NCBI GenBank assembly: GCA_018383195.1
Contig: JAGZOP010000006.1
Coordinates: 1-64,000, forward strand
Source: Clostridiaceae bacterium
GTDB lineage: Bacteria; Bacillota; Clostridia; Oscillospirales; Butyricicoccaceae
Length of the DNA stretch: 64,000 nt
Reading direction: 5' to 3'
Shown: in pieces, positions 45,423-56,481 of the stretch
Numbering within the stretch: position 1 is the first letter of the stretch
Layout of the letters: the number at the start of each line of letters is the position of its first letter
Translations under genes and position numbers: made by a program
Notes under the pieces: model-generated
The model's input: only the letters and a program-made list of their open reading frames with translations
What the model was told of the DNA's origin: nothing
Databases searched by the model: none

Positions 45423-46067
45423 TCATTTCAGCAATTTTCGCATTTGCTCTTCACTTGCCAGAACAACAAGGTTTTCTTCTCCAGTGAACGCATAGTCCGG
45501 ATGCGGGTTCGGAATCAGTTTCTCCCCCTCTTTGATAGCAAGGATATTAATTCCATGCTTTGTGCGAACATTCAATGCCAAAATAGACTTTCCTACCCAT
45601 TCATGCGGAGTTGCAATTTCATAAATTGAATATTCCTCATTCAGACGCACAAAATCAAAAATACTGTCATTGGAATGCAGTTCTGCCAGATGGCACGCCA
45701 GCATCTGCTCCGGATATGCAACTTCATCTGCACCATTGCGCAGCAAAAATTTTGCATGTACATCCCGATTTGCGCGTGCAAGCACATAGCGTGCGCCATA
45801 ATCCTTCAGCAGCGCTGTGATTTCAAGCGAATTCTGAAAGTTATCGCCAATCGCAACCACGCACAAATCAAAATTACGCACGCCGAGAGATGCAATCAGC
45901 GCTTCCTTTGTACAGTCGCCAATTTCCGCACTGGTGACGATCTGCGCGATTTCATTTACACGTTCCTCGGAAATGTCAATTGCCATCACTTCGTTTCCGA
46001 GTTCCACCATTTTCTTGATAAAGCAGGTGCCAAAGCGCCCCAAGCCAATCACCAAAACCGATTTCAT
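45423..46067 (-). CDS. ktrA: Potassium uptake regulatory subunit (KtrA/TrkA type)
   Basis: ATG 46067 (GGAGGGT upstream) gives 214 residues: an RCK-N domain (VLVIGLGRFGTCFIKKMVELG, dinucleotide fold with the acidic AIDIS), then a TrkA-C domain (SIYEIATPHEWVGKSI). It gates KtrB according to bound ATP/ADP or c-di-AMP. It lies 11 bases after ktrB in the same transcript. The 279-bp gap 45144-45422 behind it holds no supported gene. Confidence 0.93.
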   Translation of the reverse strand: MKSVLVIGLGRFGTCFIKKMVELGNEVMAIDISEERVNEIAQIVTSAEIGDCTKEALIASLGVRNFDLCVVAIGDNFQNSLEITALLKDYGARYVLARANRDVHAKFLLRNGADEVAYPEQMLACHLAELHSNDSIFDFVRLNEEYSIYEIATPHEWVGKSILALNVRTKHGINILAIKEGEKLIPNPHPDYAFTGEENLVVLASEEQMRKLLK

Positions 46068-46078
46068 AATACCCTCCA

Positions 46079-47425
46079 TTATCCGACCGCAATTTTTTCA
46101 AGCGGCATGCGGGACAGGCTGTGCATCTGGTTCTCTACAATCGCATAGAGCAGCGTCAAGCATCCCACACGGCCAAAAAACATCAAAAACATTAAAATAA
46201 CATGCGAAGCCGCCCCAAGAGTCGGCGTTACGCCAAGGGTCAAACCAACAGTTGCAACTGCCGATGCCGTTTCAAACATCGCAGACATCATTGGGATTCC
46301 ATCCATATGGCTGAGTGCCATTGCCCCTGAAAAGCAAAGTACAAAATAGCTCGCAGCAATCGTCACTGCGCTTTTGAGGATTCCGCTGTCAACCCGTCTG
46401 CCGAAACACTCCAGTTCGTTCTCCCGCCGCAGAGATGCACGCACACACAGCAGCAGCACAACAGCGGTTGTTGTTTTAATGCCGCCTGCGGTCGAACCAG
46501 GGGACCCGCCAATCAGCATCAGCAAAATCATCAGCATTTGGCTGCTCGGCGCCAGACTGTCCAATCCCACCGAATTAAAGCCTGCGGTACGGGTTGTCAC
46601 CGACTGGAACAGTGCCGCCAGCGCCTGTGTCCCGCGTCCAAGTGCGCGATCTCCCAGACTCCCATGCTGAAATACAAAAATCAATGCTGCCGGCACAAAA
46701 ATCAAAAATGCTGTCGCGAGCAGCACAATCTTGGTCTGCAAGGAAAAATGCTTTTTGTCGCGCCGGTGCAGCCATAAATTCTCCCATACAAAGAATCCCA
46801 GTCCGCCGAATACAATCAAAGCCATAATCGTCAGGTTGACCACGATGTCACCGGTAAACGCAGTCAAGGAAGAAAACTCCCCGCTATATGTGCCCATCAG
46901 GTCAAATCCTGCGTTGCAAAACGCCGAAATCGAATGGAACACCCCATACCAAAGCCCTTTTGCCAAGCCGAAAATGGGGATAAAACGTGCTGCGAGCAGC
47001 ACTGCGCCAAGAAGCTCCACCGCGATTGTTGCCGTAAAAACGAAGCGCGTCAACCGCACAATCCCGCCCATCTGCGGCGCTGCAATGGACTCCTGCATGA
47101 GCGAACGCGATTTCAGCCCAATTTTACGCCCGGAAACCACAGATACCATAATCGCCATGGTGATAAATCCCATACCGCCAACTTGAATCAGCGCAAGCAG
47201 TACCACATGTCCAAATGCGGACCAATACGTTGCAGTATCAAATACCACCAGTCCGGTGACGCAGGTCGCCGATGTCGCGGTAAATAACGCATCCAAAAAC
47301 GGGGTAAATGTCCCTGCCTGTGACGAAACCGGCAGGCTGAGCAGCAGCGCCCCGCATAAAATAATGAGCAGATATCCGCACACAATAATTTTGGTTGCCG
47401 TCAGCCGCCCCCAAAATGCCTTCAT
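46079..47425 (-). CDS. ktrB: Potassium transporter channel subunit (KtrB/TrkH type)
   Basis: This 448-residue protein has four M1-P-M2 repeats with selectivity-loop glycines (TSATCVTGL, NAGFDLMG, TRTAGFNSVG, ASAVATVGLTLG). It starts behind AAGGAGG. It is a Na+- or H+-dependent K+ uptake channel regulated by the KtrA-type subunit that follows it. Confidence 0.94.
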   Translation of the reverse strand: MKAFWGRLTATKIIVCGYLLIILCGALLLSLPVSSQAGTFTPFLDALFTATSATCVTGLVVFDTATYWSAFGHVVLLALIQVGGMGFITMAIMVSVVSGRKIGLKSRSLMQESIAAPQMGGIVRLTRFVFTATIAVELLGAVLLAARFIPIFGLAKGLWYGVFHSISAFCNAGFDLMGTYSGEFSSLTAFTGDIVVNLTIMALIVFGGLGFFVWENLWLHRRDKKHFSLQTKIVLLATAFLIFVPAALIFVFQHGSLGDRALGRGTQALAALFQSVTTRTAGFNSVGLDSLAPSSQMLMILLMLIGGSPGSTAGGIKTTTAVVLLLCVRASLRRENELECFGRRVDSGILKSAVTIAASYFVLCFSGAMALSHMDGIPMMSAMFETASAVATVGLTLGVTPTLGAASHVILMFLMFFGRVGCLTLLYAIVENQMHSLSRMPLEKIAVG

Positions 47426-47501
47426 CTTTGTCCTCCTTCTCTGACCGAGAAATTCTCAGTCCGTGCCGCACCATCTCGGTTCCTGCACTGTTTCTATTAT
47501 A

Positions 47502-47534
47502 ACAGGCTGTCTCCCAAAAAGAAAGACAGCCTGT
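47502..47534 (-). terminator. Hairpin between DHHW gene and ktrB
   Basis: ACAGGCTGTC (47502-47511) pairs with GACAGCCTGT (47525-47534). On the minus strand it lies after the DHHW stop, and a TATAAT for ktrB (47501-47496) abuts it. The T-run is weak. Confidence 0.5.
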
Positions 47535-47570
47535 GACCGGTTCGAAAAACCCGCATGCCTTCCGCAACCT

Positions 47571-48749
47571 TCATCGATATTTTCCGTTGTGCTCCACCTG
47601 ATTATAGGACATATTATCGCGCACAGCAATGACAATATCCGGCTGATAATAATCAATATACTCCCACAGCGTCATGGCGTCGTAATGCCGAAAATCCAGT
47701 GAGCGAAACTCTCCGCATGAAGCATAGATCAATCCTTCAAGCGGATTGGTAAAGGAATCCCCAAACATCAGTACCCGCGGCAAATCTTCCCGTCCGGTCC
47801 GGATGATGGTTTCCCCCATATCGCCGCCCATATAACCTGCATAGGTGGAAACCACCGGATCAGGCTGTGCGAACGTATTCGTCGGCACACTGACATGGTA
47901 ATCCTCGCGCGTGAACGGCACCGGCTCTGTCGGTTCAGCCCAAACCAGATGTTCTTTCCGCGGCTGTAAATTACAGATCCGGCGGCTGTACGAACCAAAA
48001 AACTCCTGCGGCTCGGTGTGGAATGTCAATTCCTCATCCGCATAAATCCGGAGCGGTGTATCCAGCCTTTCATTGATTGCCTGCATCATCGTGCGATAGG
48101 TCAGCAGCACGCCGTCATAATTATAGTGGTTATCCAGTGCTGAATAATAGGCTTTGGCATCCCCGGTTTCATCAAACACCGTGCGCATATTCACTGCGAC
48201 TGCATTCGTTTCCGCCAATGCACCAAAGACACGTTCTTCGCAATAATCCACAAGCGAACGTCCAATAGACAGATATTCCGGATACTCATCATAGTAAACA
48301 TAGCGCTGTCCCGGCACCCCAACATAGCAGAACACTCCTCCGGACTCCTCCACATGCTCTGCAAGTGCTTTCAGCTCCCGTGTCTTTTCATCCATCCGCG
48401 CTGCCTGCTCCTGCGGGTCGTATGCTTCAGGCGTCGCCATAATGAGCAGCGCGCCGCTGTCCGTCTCAATGATATTGTTGACTTCAACCTTGGGCAGCGC
48501 GCGCTGAATCCGGGCATAGGTTTTGAGCATCGTATTGCGTCCCACAATATGGTCGCCCAGATAGGCATCCCAATCCGCAAAATACTGTCCGGAAAGGATA
48601 CTTTCCCGCGTCGCCACCGGTTTCTTTGCAAGCGCGCGGTTTTCAAAATAAGAAACGGTCTTTTCCGGCATCACAAAGGTCAGAATTGGTGCCGCAGCCA
48701 TTACCAAGCCAAAAAGCACAAGAAGAAGGCGATTCCAAACTTTTCGCAT
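47571..48749 (-). CDS. DHHW-family protein (AlgX/AlgJ-like, polysaccharide acetylation)
   Basis: This 392-residue protein has an N-terminal signal anchor (residues 7-26), then an SGNH-like acetyltransferase body: the catalytic Asp-His pair in SALDNHYNYDG and the Ser in MFGDSFTNPLEG. It is encoded 12 bases after the MBOAT gene. Such pairs acetylate exported polysaccharides, the MBOAT moving the acetyl group across the membrane and this protein transferring it. Confidence 0.88.
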   Translation of the reverse strand: MRKVWNRLLLVLFGLVMAAAPILTFVMPEKTVSYFENRALAKKPVATRESILSGQYFADWDAYLGDHIVGRNTMLKTYARIQRALPKVEVNNIIETDSGALLIMATPEAYDPQEQAARMDEKTRELKALAEHVEESGGVFCYVGVPGQRYVYYDEYPEYLSIGRSLVDYCEERVFGALAETNAVAVNMRTVFDETGDAKAYYSALDNHYNYDGVLLTYRTMMQAINERLDTPLRIYADEELTFHTEPQEFFGSYSRRICNLQPRKEHLVWAEPTEPVPFTREDYHVSVPTNTFAQPDPVVSTYAGYMGGDMGETIIRTGREDLPRVLMFGDSFTNPLEGLIYASCGEFRSLDFRHYDAMTLWEYIDYYQPDIVIAVRDNMSYNQVEHNGKYR

Positions 48750-48761
48750 GTTCTCCCCTCC

Positions 48762-50150
48762 TCAAAAGCGAAAATAAATGAACGGATTGAACGAGGAACT
48801 GATGAGCCACACAACCGACAGCCCGAATACCGCAAATGCCCACAAGTTCGCGCCCAATGTCATCAGACCGCCGCGCACTCGTTCCCGCGCCGCAAGCCAC
48901 TTTGCAATCGGCAAGCTCGCGACACATGCTGCAATCAGTTCAAATCCGTATTGATTCACGCAGTAAAGCGTCAGACGATGCAGCCCCTCAGCAGGTGTGA
49001 ACATTGCTTTCAGATACCATGCAATCTGCGGCAACGATCCTGCGCGGAACAGAACCCAACCAATCACGACCAACACGAAAGCATACGCCCAACGCAGCAC
49101 ACTCGGCATCTTTTCTAAAACCCTTCCAAACACGAACTTTTCCAACAGCAGCAGTACGCCAAAATACAGTCCCCACAGCATAAAGTTCCATGCCGCGCCG
49201 TGCCAGATGCCTGTCAGCAGCCAGACAATCAAGATGTTTCCCATCCAGCGCATCTTGCTGCACCGGTTTCCACCCAACGGGATATAGACATAATCGCGAA
49301 ACCACGTGGACAACGAAATATGCCAGCGCCTCCAAAATTCAGTAATCGATCGTGAAATATACGGATAATTGAAGTTCTCGAGAAAATGGAATCCCAGAAC
49401 GCGGCCCAATCCAATCGCCATATCCGAATATCCGGAAAAGTCAAAATAAATCTGCATGGTATAGGCAACCGCACCCAACCATGCGAGATCCCAGGTCAGC
49501 TCCCCCGCTCCAAGTCCAAACGCACGGTCTGCAACCTGTCCCATCGCATTTGACAGCAGCATTTTCTTGCCCAACCCGAGCATAAACCGGCGCACACCAG
49601 CAGCCGCTTCATCAAGAGACTCCTGCCGCCGGCTAATTTCCTGAGCAACCGTTTGATACCGCACAATCGGGCCGGCAATCAGCTGCGGAAAAAGCGCGAC
49701 ATACAGCGCCACATGCAGCGGGTTTTTCTGCACCGGCGCATCCCCGCGCGCCACATCAATGACATAGCTCAAGCCTTGGAATGTAAAAAACGAAATACCA
49801 ATCGGCAATACAATCTCCGGCATCGGAATCCGGCATCCGAAGATGCTGTTTGCCGTAGACAGCAGCAGTCCGGTATATTTATAGTAAATCAGCAATCCCA
49901 AACCGGCAATACAGGCTGCGGTGCAAGCCAGTTTGGGGCGCCGCACTGCAGCAAGACCGCACAGATAATTCACGCCGATGGAAAGCAGCATCACGCCGAC
50001 AAAGACCGGCTCCCCCCATGCGTAAAACATCAGGCTGAATAGCAGCAGCACATTGTTTCGCGTTTCACGCCATCGGGCAGGGATGCAAAAATAAACCGCG
50101 AATAACGCGGGTAAAAAAGCAAACAGAAAAATCGAACTGCTAAAAGACAT
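48762..50150 (-). CDS. MBOAT-family O-acyltransferase (AlgI-like)
   Basis: ATG 50150 (GGTGGAG upstream) gives 462 residues and about eleven helices. Family blocks: FYAWGEPVFVGVMLLSIGVNYL, PIGISFFTFQGLSYVIDV, FPQLIAGPIVRYQ, IYFDFSGYSDMAIGLGRVLGF, NFNYPYISRSITEFWRRWHISLS and the catalytic His in LLTGIWHGAAWNF. It is the acetyl carrier step of exopolysaccharide O-acetylation, with the DHHW protein downstream. Promoter TTGCTT/TATAAT lies at 50234-50206 on the minus strand. Confidence 0.95.
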   Translation of the reverse strand: MSFSSSIFLFAFLPALFAVYFCIPARWRETRNNVLLLFSLMFYAWGEPVFVGVMLLSIGVNYLCGLAAVRRPKLACTAACIAGLGLLIYYKYTGLLLSTANSIFGCRIPMPEIVLPIGISFFTFQGLSYVIDVARGDAPVQKNPLHVALYVALFPQLIAGPIVRYQTVAQEISRRQESLDEAAAGVRRFMLGLGKKMLLSNAMGQVADRAFGLGAGELTWDLAWLGAVAYTMQIYFDFSGYSDMAIGLGRVLGFHFLENFNYPYISRSITEFWRRWHISLSTWFRDYVYIPLGGNRCSKMRWMGNILIVWLLTGIWHGAAWNFMLWGLYFGVLLLLEKFVFGRVLEKMPSVLRWAYAFVLVVIGWVLFRAGSLPQIAWYLKAMFTPAEGLHRLTLYCVNQYGFELIAACVASLPIAKWLAARERVRGGLMTLGANLWAFAVFGLSVVWLISSSFNPFIYFRF

Positions 50151-50205
50151 GGAACTCCACCATTCCTGTAAAAACTGCATCATAACAAAAAATATGAGCA
50201 CCGAT

Positions 50206-50234
50206 ATTATACAGGAAATCGTTTCAGAAAGCAA
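50206..50234 (-). promoter_or_regulatory. Promoter of the MBOAT-DHHW pair
   Basis: On the minus strand TTGCTT (50234-50229) and TATAAT (50211-50206), 17-bp spacer. Confidence 0.65.
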
Positions 50235-50237
50235 ATC

Positions 50238-50273
50238 AAAAAGGGAGATTGGTCGATACCAATCTCCCTTTTT
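50238..50273. terminator. Terminator of groESL (bidirectional)
   Basis: AAAAAGGGAGATTGGT (50238-50253), CGAT loop, ACCAATCTCCCTTTTT (50258-50273): a 16-bp perfect stem. Confidence 0.92.
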
Positions 50274-50293
50274 TCATTCGGATTGCTTGGGAA

Positions 50294-51943
<1,650 letters not shown>

Positions 51944-51955
51944 TCAGATAATTTC

Positions 51956-52252
<297 letters not shown>

Positions 52253-52279
52253 CTAAATTTTTAGAATACAAATCTCAGG

Positions 52280-52306
52280 TTAGCACTCAATCATCCGGAG
52301 TGCTAA
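52280..52306 (-). promoter_or_regulatory. CIRCE operator (HrcA site)
   Basis: TTAGCACTC (52280-52288), nine bases, GAGTGCTAA (52298-52306): perfect match to the CIRCE consensus in the groES leader. The promoter TTGCAT/TAATAT with 17-bp spacer lies upstream on the minus strand (near 52350-52320). hrcA itself is not in the window. Confidence 0.97.
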
Positions 52307-52380
52307 CACGATTATTATATTACATCAGTCCTATTCAGAATGCAAGAGGATTTTAGGCGTTTTGGCAAAAAAATTATGAA

Positions 52381-53568
52381 TTATTTATGAACTTTCCGTG
52401 CACCCCCGCGCGGAGCTGCCGGACGATCTATAAACTTTTTCCGTACCGCTACGGGCTTAAAGTACATATACAAATCGCATTTGAGCATTCCGTTATAGAG
52501 TTTGCGCTTTTTATCCGCAAATAATCCATAATAGCGTTCAAACTCCGGGTCGCTCGTCAGATAATACTGTTTGAGGTCGGCGCGCCCCGCTTTTTTCCCC
52601 AGCGCAGCGTACAGCCTGCGCGCGGCTTCACTGTCGAGCAGACGCTCGCCGTAGGGCGGATTAGCAAAAAGAATGCCCGAGTGCTGAGTATAATCAATCG
52701 CGGTTGCATCCGCGGTTTCAAAGCGAATCAATCCATCTACCCCCGCCTTTTTCGCATTCTGGAACGACAGCGTGCGGCATGCCGGATCGATGTCGCTGCC
52801 GCGGATGTCAAACTCTCCATCGGTCAAGATACGCCCCAGCGCCTCCCCGCGCGCGGCGCTCCACACTGACGGGTCGATGCACGCCCACTTTTCCGCATCA
52901 AATGCGCGGGTCAAGCCGGGTGCGCGACGCTGCGCAATCATTGCCGCCTCAATCGGGATCGTGCCCGAGCCACAGAATGGGTCCATCAGCGGTTCACGTC
53001 CGCGCCAGCGCGCGACCTTGATCATCGCTGCTGCAAGCGTTTCCCGAAGCGGTGCAGCGTTGGCATTGGCGCGGTAACCGCGCTTATGCAACCCCGCACC
53101 CGAGGTATCCAGAAAAATCTCTGCGGTATCGTGCATAATGGAAAACTGGATCTGGAATTTCGCACCGCTTTCTTCAAACCAGTTTACGCCATATGCCTGC
53201 CCTAAGCGGCTGACAACTGCTTTCTTGATGATCTTCTGACAGTCCGGAATCGAATGCAGCGCCGAGTTCAGCGCGTGCCCCTTGACCGGAAATGCACCAT
53301 CTGCCGGAATCCAATCCTCCCAGCGAATAGCGCGCACGCCCTCAAAAAGCTGGTCGAAGGTTTTCGCGCGAAACGTCCCCAGACGCACCAGCACACGCTC
53401 GGCGCATCGCAGATTGAGATTCGCCCACGCGAGTGTCTGAAAATCCCCCGTAAACAGCACACGGCCATTTTCCGCGCGTACATCCTCAAGCTTGCCCTCA
53501 AAGCGCAGCTCATCCGCTACAATGCCCTCCAAGCCGAACAGGGTCGGGCAACAAAAATCCAGTTTCAT
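52381..53568 (-). CDS. THUMP-domain RNA guanine-N2 methyltransferase (RlmL/YpsC type)
   Basis: ATG 53568 (AAAGGAT upstream) gives 395 residues. Residues 1-165 are a ferredoxin-like plus THUMP RNA-binding domain (CPTLFGLEGIVADELRFEG, ending IFLDTSGAGLHKRGYR). Residues 180-375 are the methyltransferase: MDPFCGSGTIPIEAA (SAM motif I), GSDIDPA and ILFANPPYGERL (NPPY catalytic motif). It modifies 23S rRNA or tRNA guanosines. The Arg/Lys-rich tail probably contacts RNA. Confidence 0.92.
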   Translation of the reverse strand: MKLDFCCPTLFGLEGIVADELRFEGKLEDVRAENGRVLFTGDFQTLAWANLNLRCAERVLVRLGTFRAKTFDQLFEGVRAIRWEDWIPADGAFPVKGHALNSALHSIPDCQKIIKKAVVSRLGQAYGVNWFEESGAKFQIQFSIMHDTAEIFLDTSGAGLHKRGYRANANAAPLRETLAAAMIKVARWRGREPLMDPFCGSGTIPIEAAMIAQRRAPGLTRAFDAEKWACIDPSVWSAARGEALGRILTDGEFDIRGSDIDPACRTLSFQNAKKAGVDGLIRFETADATAIDYTQHSGILFANPPYGERLLDSEAARRLYAALGKKAGRADLKQYYLTSDPEFERYYGLFADKKRKLYNGMLKCDLYMYFKPVAVRKKFIDRPAAPRGGARKVHK

Positions 53569-53671
53569 AACATGATCCTTTCTCCAGAAAAGGCTCCCAT
53601 CCGCAGCCGGACAAGAGCCTTTCCACTCACATTTCATATTGGTAGTATCATATCGTTTTGCAGTCCGTTTG

Positions 53672-55246
53672 TCAATAGAATCCCCATAGAAAAGCGTATT
53701 TTGCCGCCGCAGGCGTGATATAATCCCGCACACGCACACCAAGCAGCCACAGAAGGAACAGGCATAATCCTCCTGCGCTGAATGCGGTGCACACCACCCC
53801 GAGCCACTGAGAGCCAACACATCCAAGAAAAAATGTGTATAGCACACGCACCCATAAAAACACCGCTGCACCGCATACCAATGGTATGGCGAGCAGCTGC
53901 GGCAGTGCCCTGCTGAGCATGCTCAGTCTGTATAGACGCAGCATATTGCAGCACACCACCAATCCCGCGGCGAGAATCTGCGCCCAGATATAGCCGTATA
54001 TCCCCAGTTCCGGACGTGCTGCAAGCACCCAAACGAGCACAAGCTGCACCACTTCCCCCAACACACCCGCACCAACAGCGCCCCACTGCTCCCCCATGCC
54101 GTTCAGCAGTCCGGCAGATACCATCTGATAATATGCGAGTATCGTCGAGACGCCAAGCAGCGCCGCATATTTCAGCGGCAGCGGCTGACCAAAAAACAGC
54201 CGGGAAAGGGTCGGCGCAAGCGGTACAATCGCCGCAGTAATCGGAATTGCAAGCAGACCGGTAACGCCTACCGCCTTGTGCGTCAGTGCTTCAATCCGAT
54301 GCCGGTCGCCGCGCGCACGGCTGCGGCTGACCTCGGGCATGAGCACCGTACACACAGAACTGATGAGCGCAATCGGAAAAATAAGCAGCGGCATTGCCAT
54401 CCCTGAAATCACGCCCAGTTCGGAAAGCGCCTCGGTTCGGCTCATTCCGGACAGCATAAGCCTCTGTGGAAGAATCACCGATGAGGCCGAACCCAGCAAA
54501 TTATTGACCACCGCCGCCCCGGTCACCGGAAGCACAATACCGGCAAGTTCCCTGCCAAACCCCTTAGGGAGCGCCTGAATTTCCCGTTTCGGCACGCGAA
54601 CCTGCCGGTAATAAATCCACACAAGCAGCCCGGCGCTGACGCATTCACTCAGCGACATCCCGACAAAAATCAGCAGTGCAATTCTTCCATAATCCTTGCC
54701 GCCATACCATATCAGCAGACCAAGCACGGCTGTAATTCGCACAATCTGCTCCGTAAGTTCGGCTTTTGCAGCCCATCCGACACGGTTCAGACCAATGCAC
54801 AGGGATTTTATAATATTTTCCACGCCGGTCAGTGTCAAACACAGCAGCAGTACCGGAAATACTGCCGCGGTGCGCAAATCCCCTAAGATATGCCCCGCAA
54901 TCTCGCCGCGTCCGGCAAACAAAATCACCGCGCATCCGCACACAAGCAACGCAAACACCTGCATTGCCATCCGCGCCAGCCTGCCTACTGCACCCCCGCA
55001 TCCACGTGCGCCGAGTTCGGCAGCCATCCGCGCACATGCCATAGTCAGTCCTGCAAGGCACGCCGCATGCATCACGGCGTACACCGCATACACAAGCTGA
55101 TATACCCCAAGCCCTTCCGCGCCGGCAAGACGGCTCAGTCCGATTCGATATAGAAATCCCAAGCCCTGCAAGCCCAAGTTCGAGGCACACAGGATTGCCG
55201 CATTGTACAGCAGACCGCTGCTTCGCAGTTTCAAAATGCCGCCCAT
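53672..55246 (-). CDS. spoVB: SpoVB-like polysaccharide flippase (MVF superfamily)
   Basis: This 524-residue protein with about 14 helices starts LLYNAAILCASNLGLQGLGFLYRIGLSRLAGAEGLGVYQLVYAVY, typical of the SpoVB/MurJ-like oligosaccharide flippase group. NNLLGSASSVILPQRLMLSG and STILAYYQMVSAGLLNGMGEQ follow later. SpoVB is needed for spore cortex synthesis, moving lipid-linked precursors. ATG 55246 is very close to its GGAAAGG site; a downstream TTG codon is an alternative start. Confidence 0.85.
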   Translation of the reverse strand: MGGILKLRSSGLLYNAAILCASNLGLQGLGFLYRIGLSRLAGAEGLGVYQLVYAVYAVMHAACLAGLTMACARMAAELGARGCGGAVGRLARMAMQVFALLVCGCAVILFAGRGEIAGHILGDLRTAAVFPVLLLCLTLTGVENIIKSLCIGLNRVGWAAKAELTEQIVRITAVLGLLIWYGGKDYGRIALLIFVGMSLSECVSAGLLVWIYYRQVRVPKREIQALPKGFGRELAGIVLPVTGAAVVNNLLGSASSVILPQRLMLSGMSRTEALSELGVISGMAMPLLIFPIALISSVCTVLMPEVSRSRARGDRHRIEALTHKAVGVTGLLAIPITAAIVPLAPTLSRLFFGQPLPLKYAALLGVSTILAYYQMVSAGLLNGMGEQWGAVGAGVLGEVVQLVLVWVLAARPELGIYGYIWAQILAAGLVVCCNMLRLYRLSMLSRALPQLLAIPLVCGAAVFLWVRVLYTFFLGCVGSQWLGVVCTAFSAGGLCLFLLWLLGVRVRDYITPAAAKYAFLWGFY

Positions 55247-55288
55247 CCTTTCCGAGAGTCCCCTCTACCTTATGCTTAGAACGCAAAA

Positions 55289-55316
55289 AAAAGACGTGAG
55301 CATGCTCACGTCTTTT
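55289..55316 (-). terminator. Palindromic terminator of tgt
   Basis: A perfect 28-base palindrome, AAAAGACGTGAGCA followed by its complement, lies 8 bases after the tgt stop. It isolates tgt from the flippase gene. Confidence 0.85.
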
Positions 55317-55323
55317 GGATTGT

Positions 55324-56466
55324 TTAGATTCGCTTTGCCAGCCGCTCACTATATTGTGCGCGGAACTCATCAAAGGTACCATTGTCAAGCGCCTCACGGA
55401 TTTTGACCATGAGATTGTTGTAAAACCACAGATTGTGCTGCACGAGCAGGCGCTGCGACAGCATTTCCCCTGCCTTGAGCAGATGACGCACATAGGCGCG
55501 GGAGAACCGCCGGCAGGTCGGGCACTGGCATCCCTCTTCAATCGGGCGGTCATCGGTCTGGTATTTGGCGTTGTGGATGTTCAGGATTCCGTCCCAAGTG
55601 AACAAATGCCCATGGCGCGCATTGCGCGTCGGCATGACGCAGTCGAAGAAATCCACGCCGCGCGCCACGCCCTCAATGATGTTGGACGGCGTGCCAACGC
55701 CCATCAGATAGCGCGGCTTATTTTGCGGCGCATACGGCAGCACCTCGTCGAGGATGTGGTACATCACCTCGGTGCTCTCTCCAACCGCCAATCCGCCGAT
55801 GGCGTAGCCCGGAAGATCCAATTCTGCGATATCCTTCATATGCTGAATACGCAGATCATCATAGGTACCGCCCTGATTGATGCCAAACAGCAGTTGCTGC
55901 GGATTGACCGTATCGGGCAGGCTGTTAAGACGCGCCATCTCCTTTTTGCAGCGCTCAAGCCAACGGGTTGTGCGCGCACAAGATGCCTTGACGTAATCGT
56001 ATGGCGCCGGATTTTCAATGCATTCATCAAATGCCATGGCAATATCCGAGCCGAGATTGGACTGGATGCGCATGCTCTCCTCCGGCCCCATGAAAATCTT
56101 GCGGCCGTCTACATGCGAGTTGAAGAACACGCCCTCTTCCTTAATTTTTCGCAGCGAAGCCAGAGAAAACACCTGAAATCCGCCGCTGTCAGTCAGCATC
56201 GGACCGTCCCAGCGCATGAACTTATGCAGACCGCCCATCTGGCGCACGATTGCATCACCCGGACGGACATGCAGATGATAGGTGTTGGACAGCTCGACCT
56301 GACAGCCCAGCTCCTTGAGGTCGAACGCATCGACCGCGCCCTTGATTGCGCCCGCTGTGCCGACGTTCATAAATACCGGCGTCTGCACCGTGCCGTGCGC
56401 GGTCTGGAATACGCCGCGTCGCGCCTTGCCCTGTGTCTTTAAAATTTCAAACGTACCAACGTTCAT
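55324..56466 (-). CDS. tgt: tRNA-guanine transglycosylase
   Basis: This 380-residue enzyme has TPVFMNVGTAGAIKGA, the Asp nucleophile region MLTDSGGFQVFSLASL, GYAIGGLAVGES, YLMGVGTPSNIIEGVARGVDFFDCVMPTRNARHGHLFT and the zinc cysteines CQCPTC with a later His. It inserts preQ1 at position 34 of GUN tRNAs. queA is not adjacent. Leftward single gene 15 bases after the aminotransferase stop. Confidence 0.97.
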   Translation of the reverse strand: MNVGTFEILKTQGKARRGVFQTAHGTVQTPVFMNVGTAGAIKGAVDAFDLKELGCQVELSNTYHLHVRPGDAIVRQMGGLHKFMRWDGPMLTDSGGFQVFSLASLRKIKEEGVFFNSHVDGRKIFMGPEESMRIQSNLGSDIAMAFDECIENPAPYDYVKASCARTTRWLERCKKEMARLNSLPDTVNPQQLLFGINQGGTYDDLRIQHMKDIAELDLPGYAIGGLAVGESTEVMYHILDEVLPYAPQNKPRYLMGVGTPSNIIEGVARGVDFFDCVMPTRNARHGHLFTWDGILNIHNAKYQTDDRPIEEGCQCPTCRRFSRAYVRHLLKAGEMLSQRLLVQHNLWFYNNLMVKIREALDNGTFDEFRAQYSERLAKRI

Positions 56467-56481
56467 AGAATCAATTTTTCC

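Noticed and set aside
55315..56442. A 375-codon open frame antisense to tgt
   Set aside because: It is an antisense shadow; tgt is complete on the minus strand.
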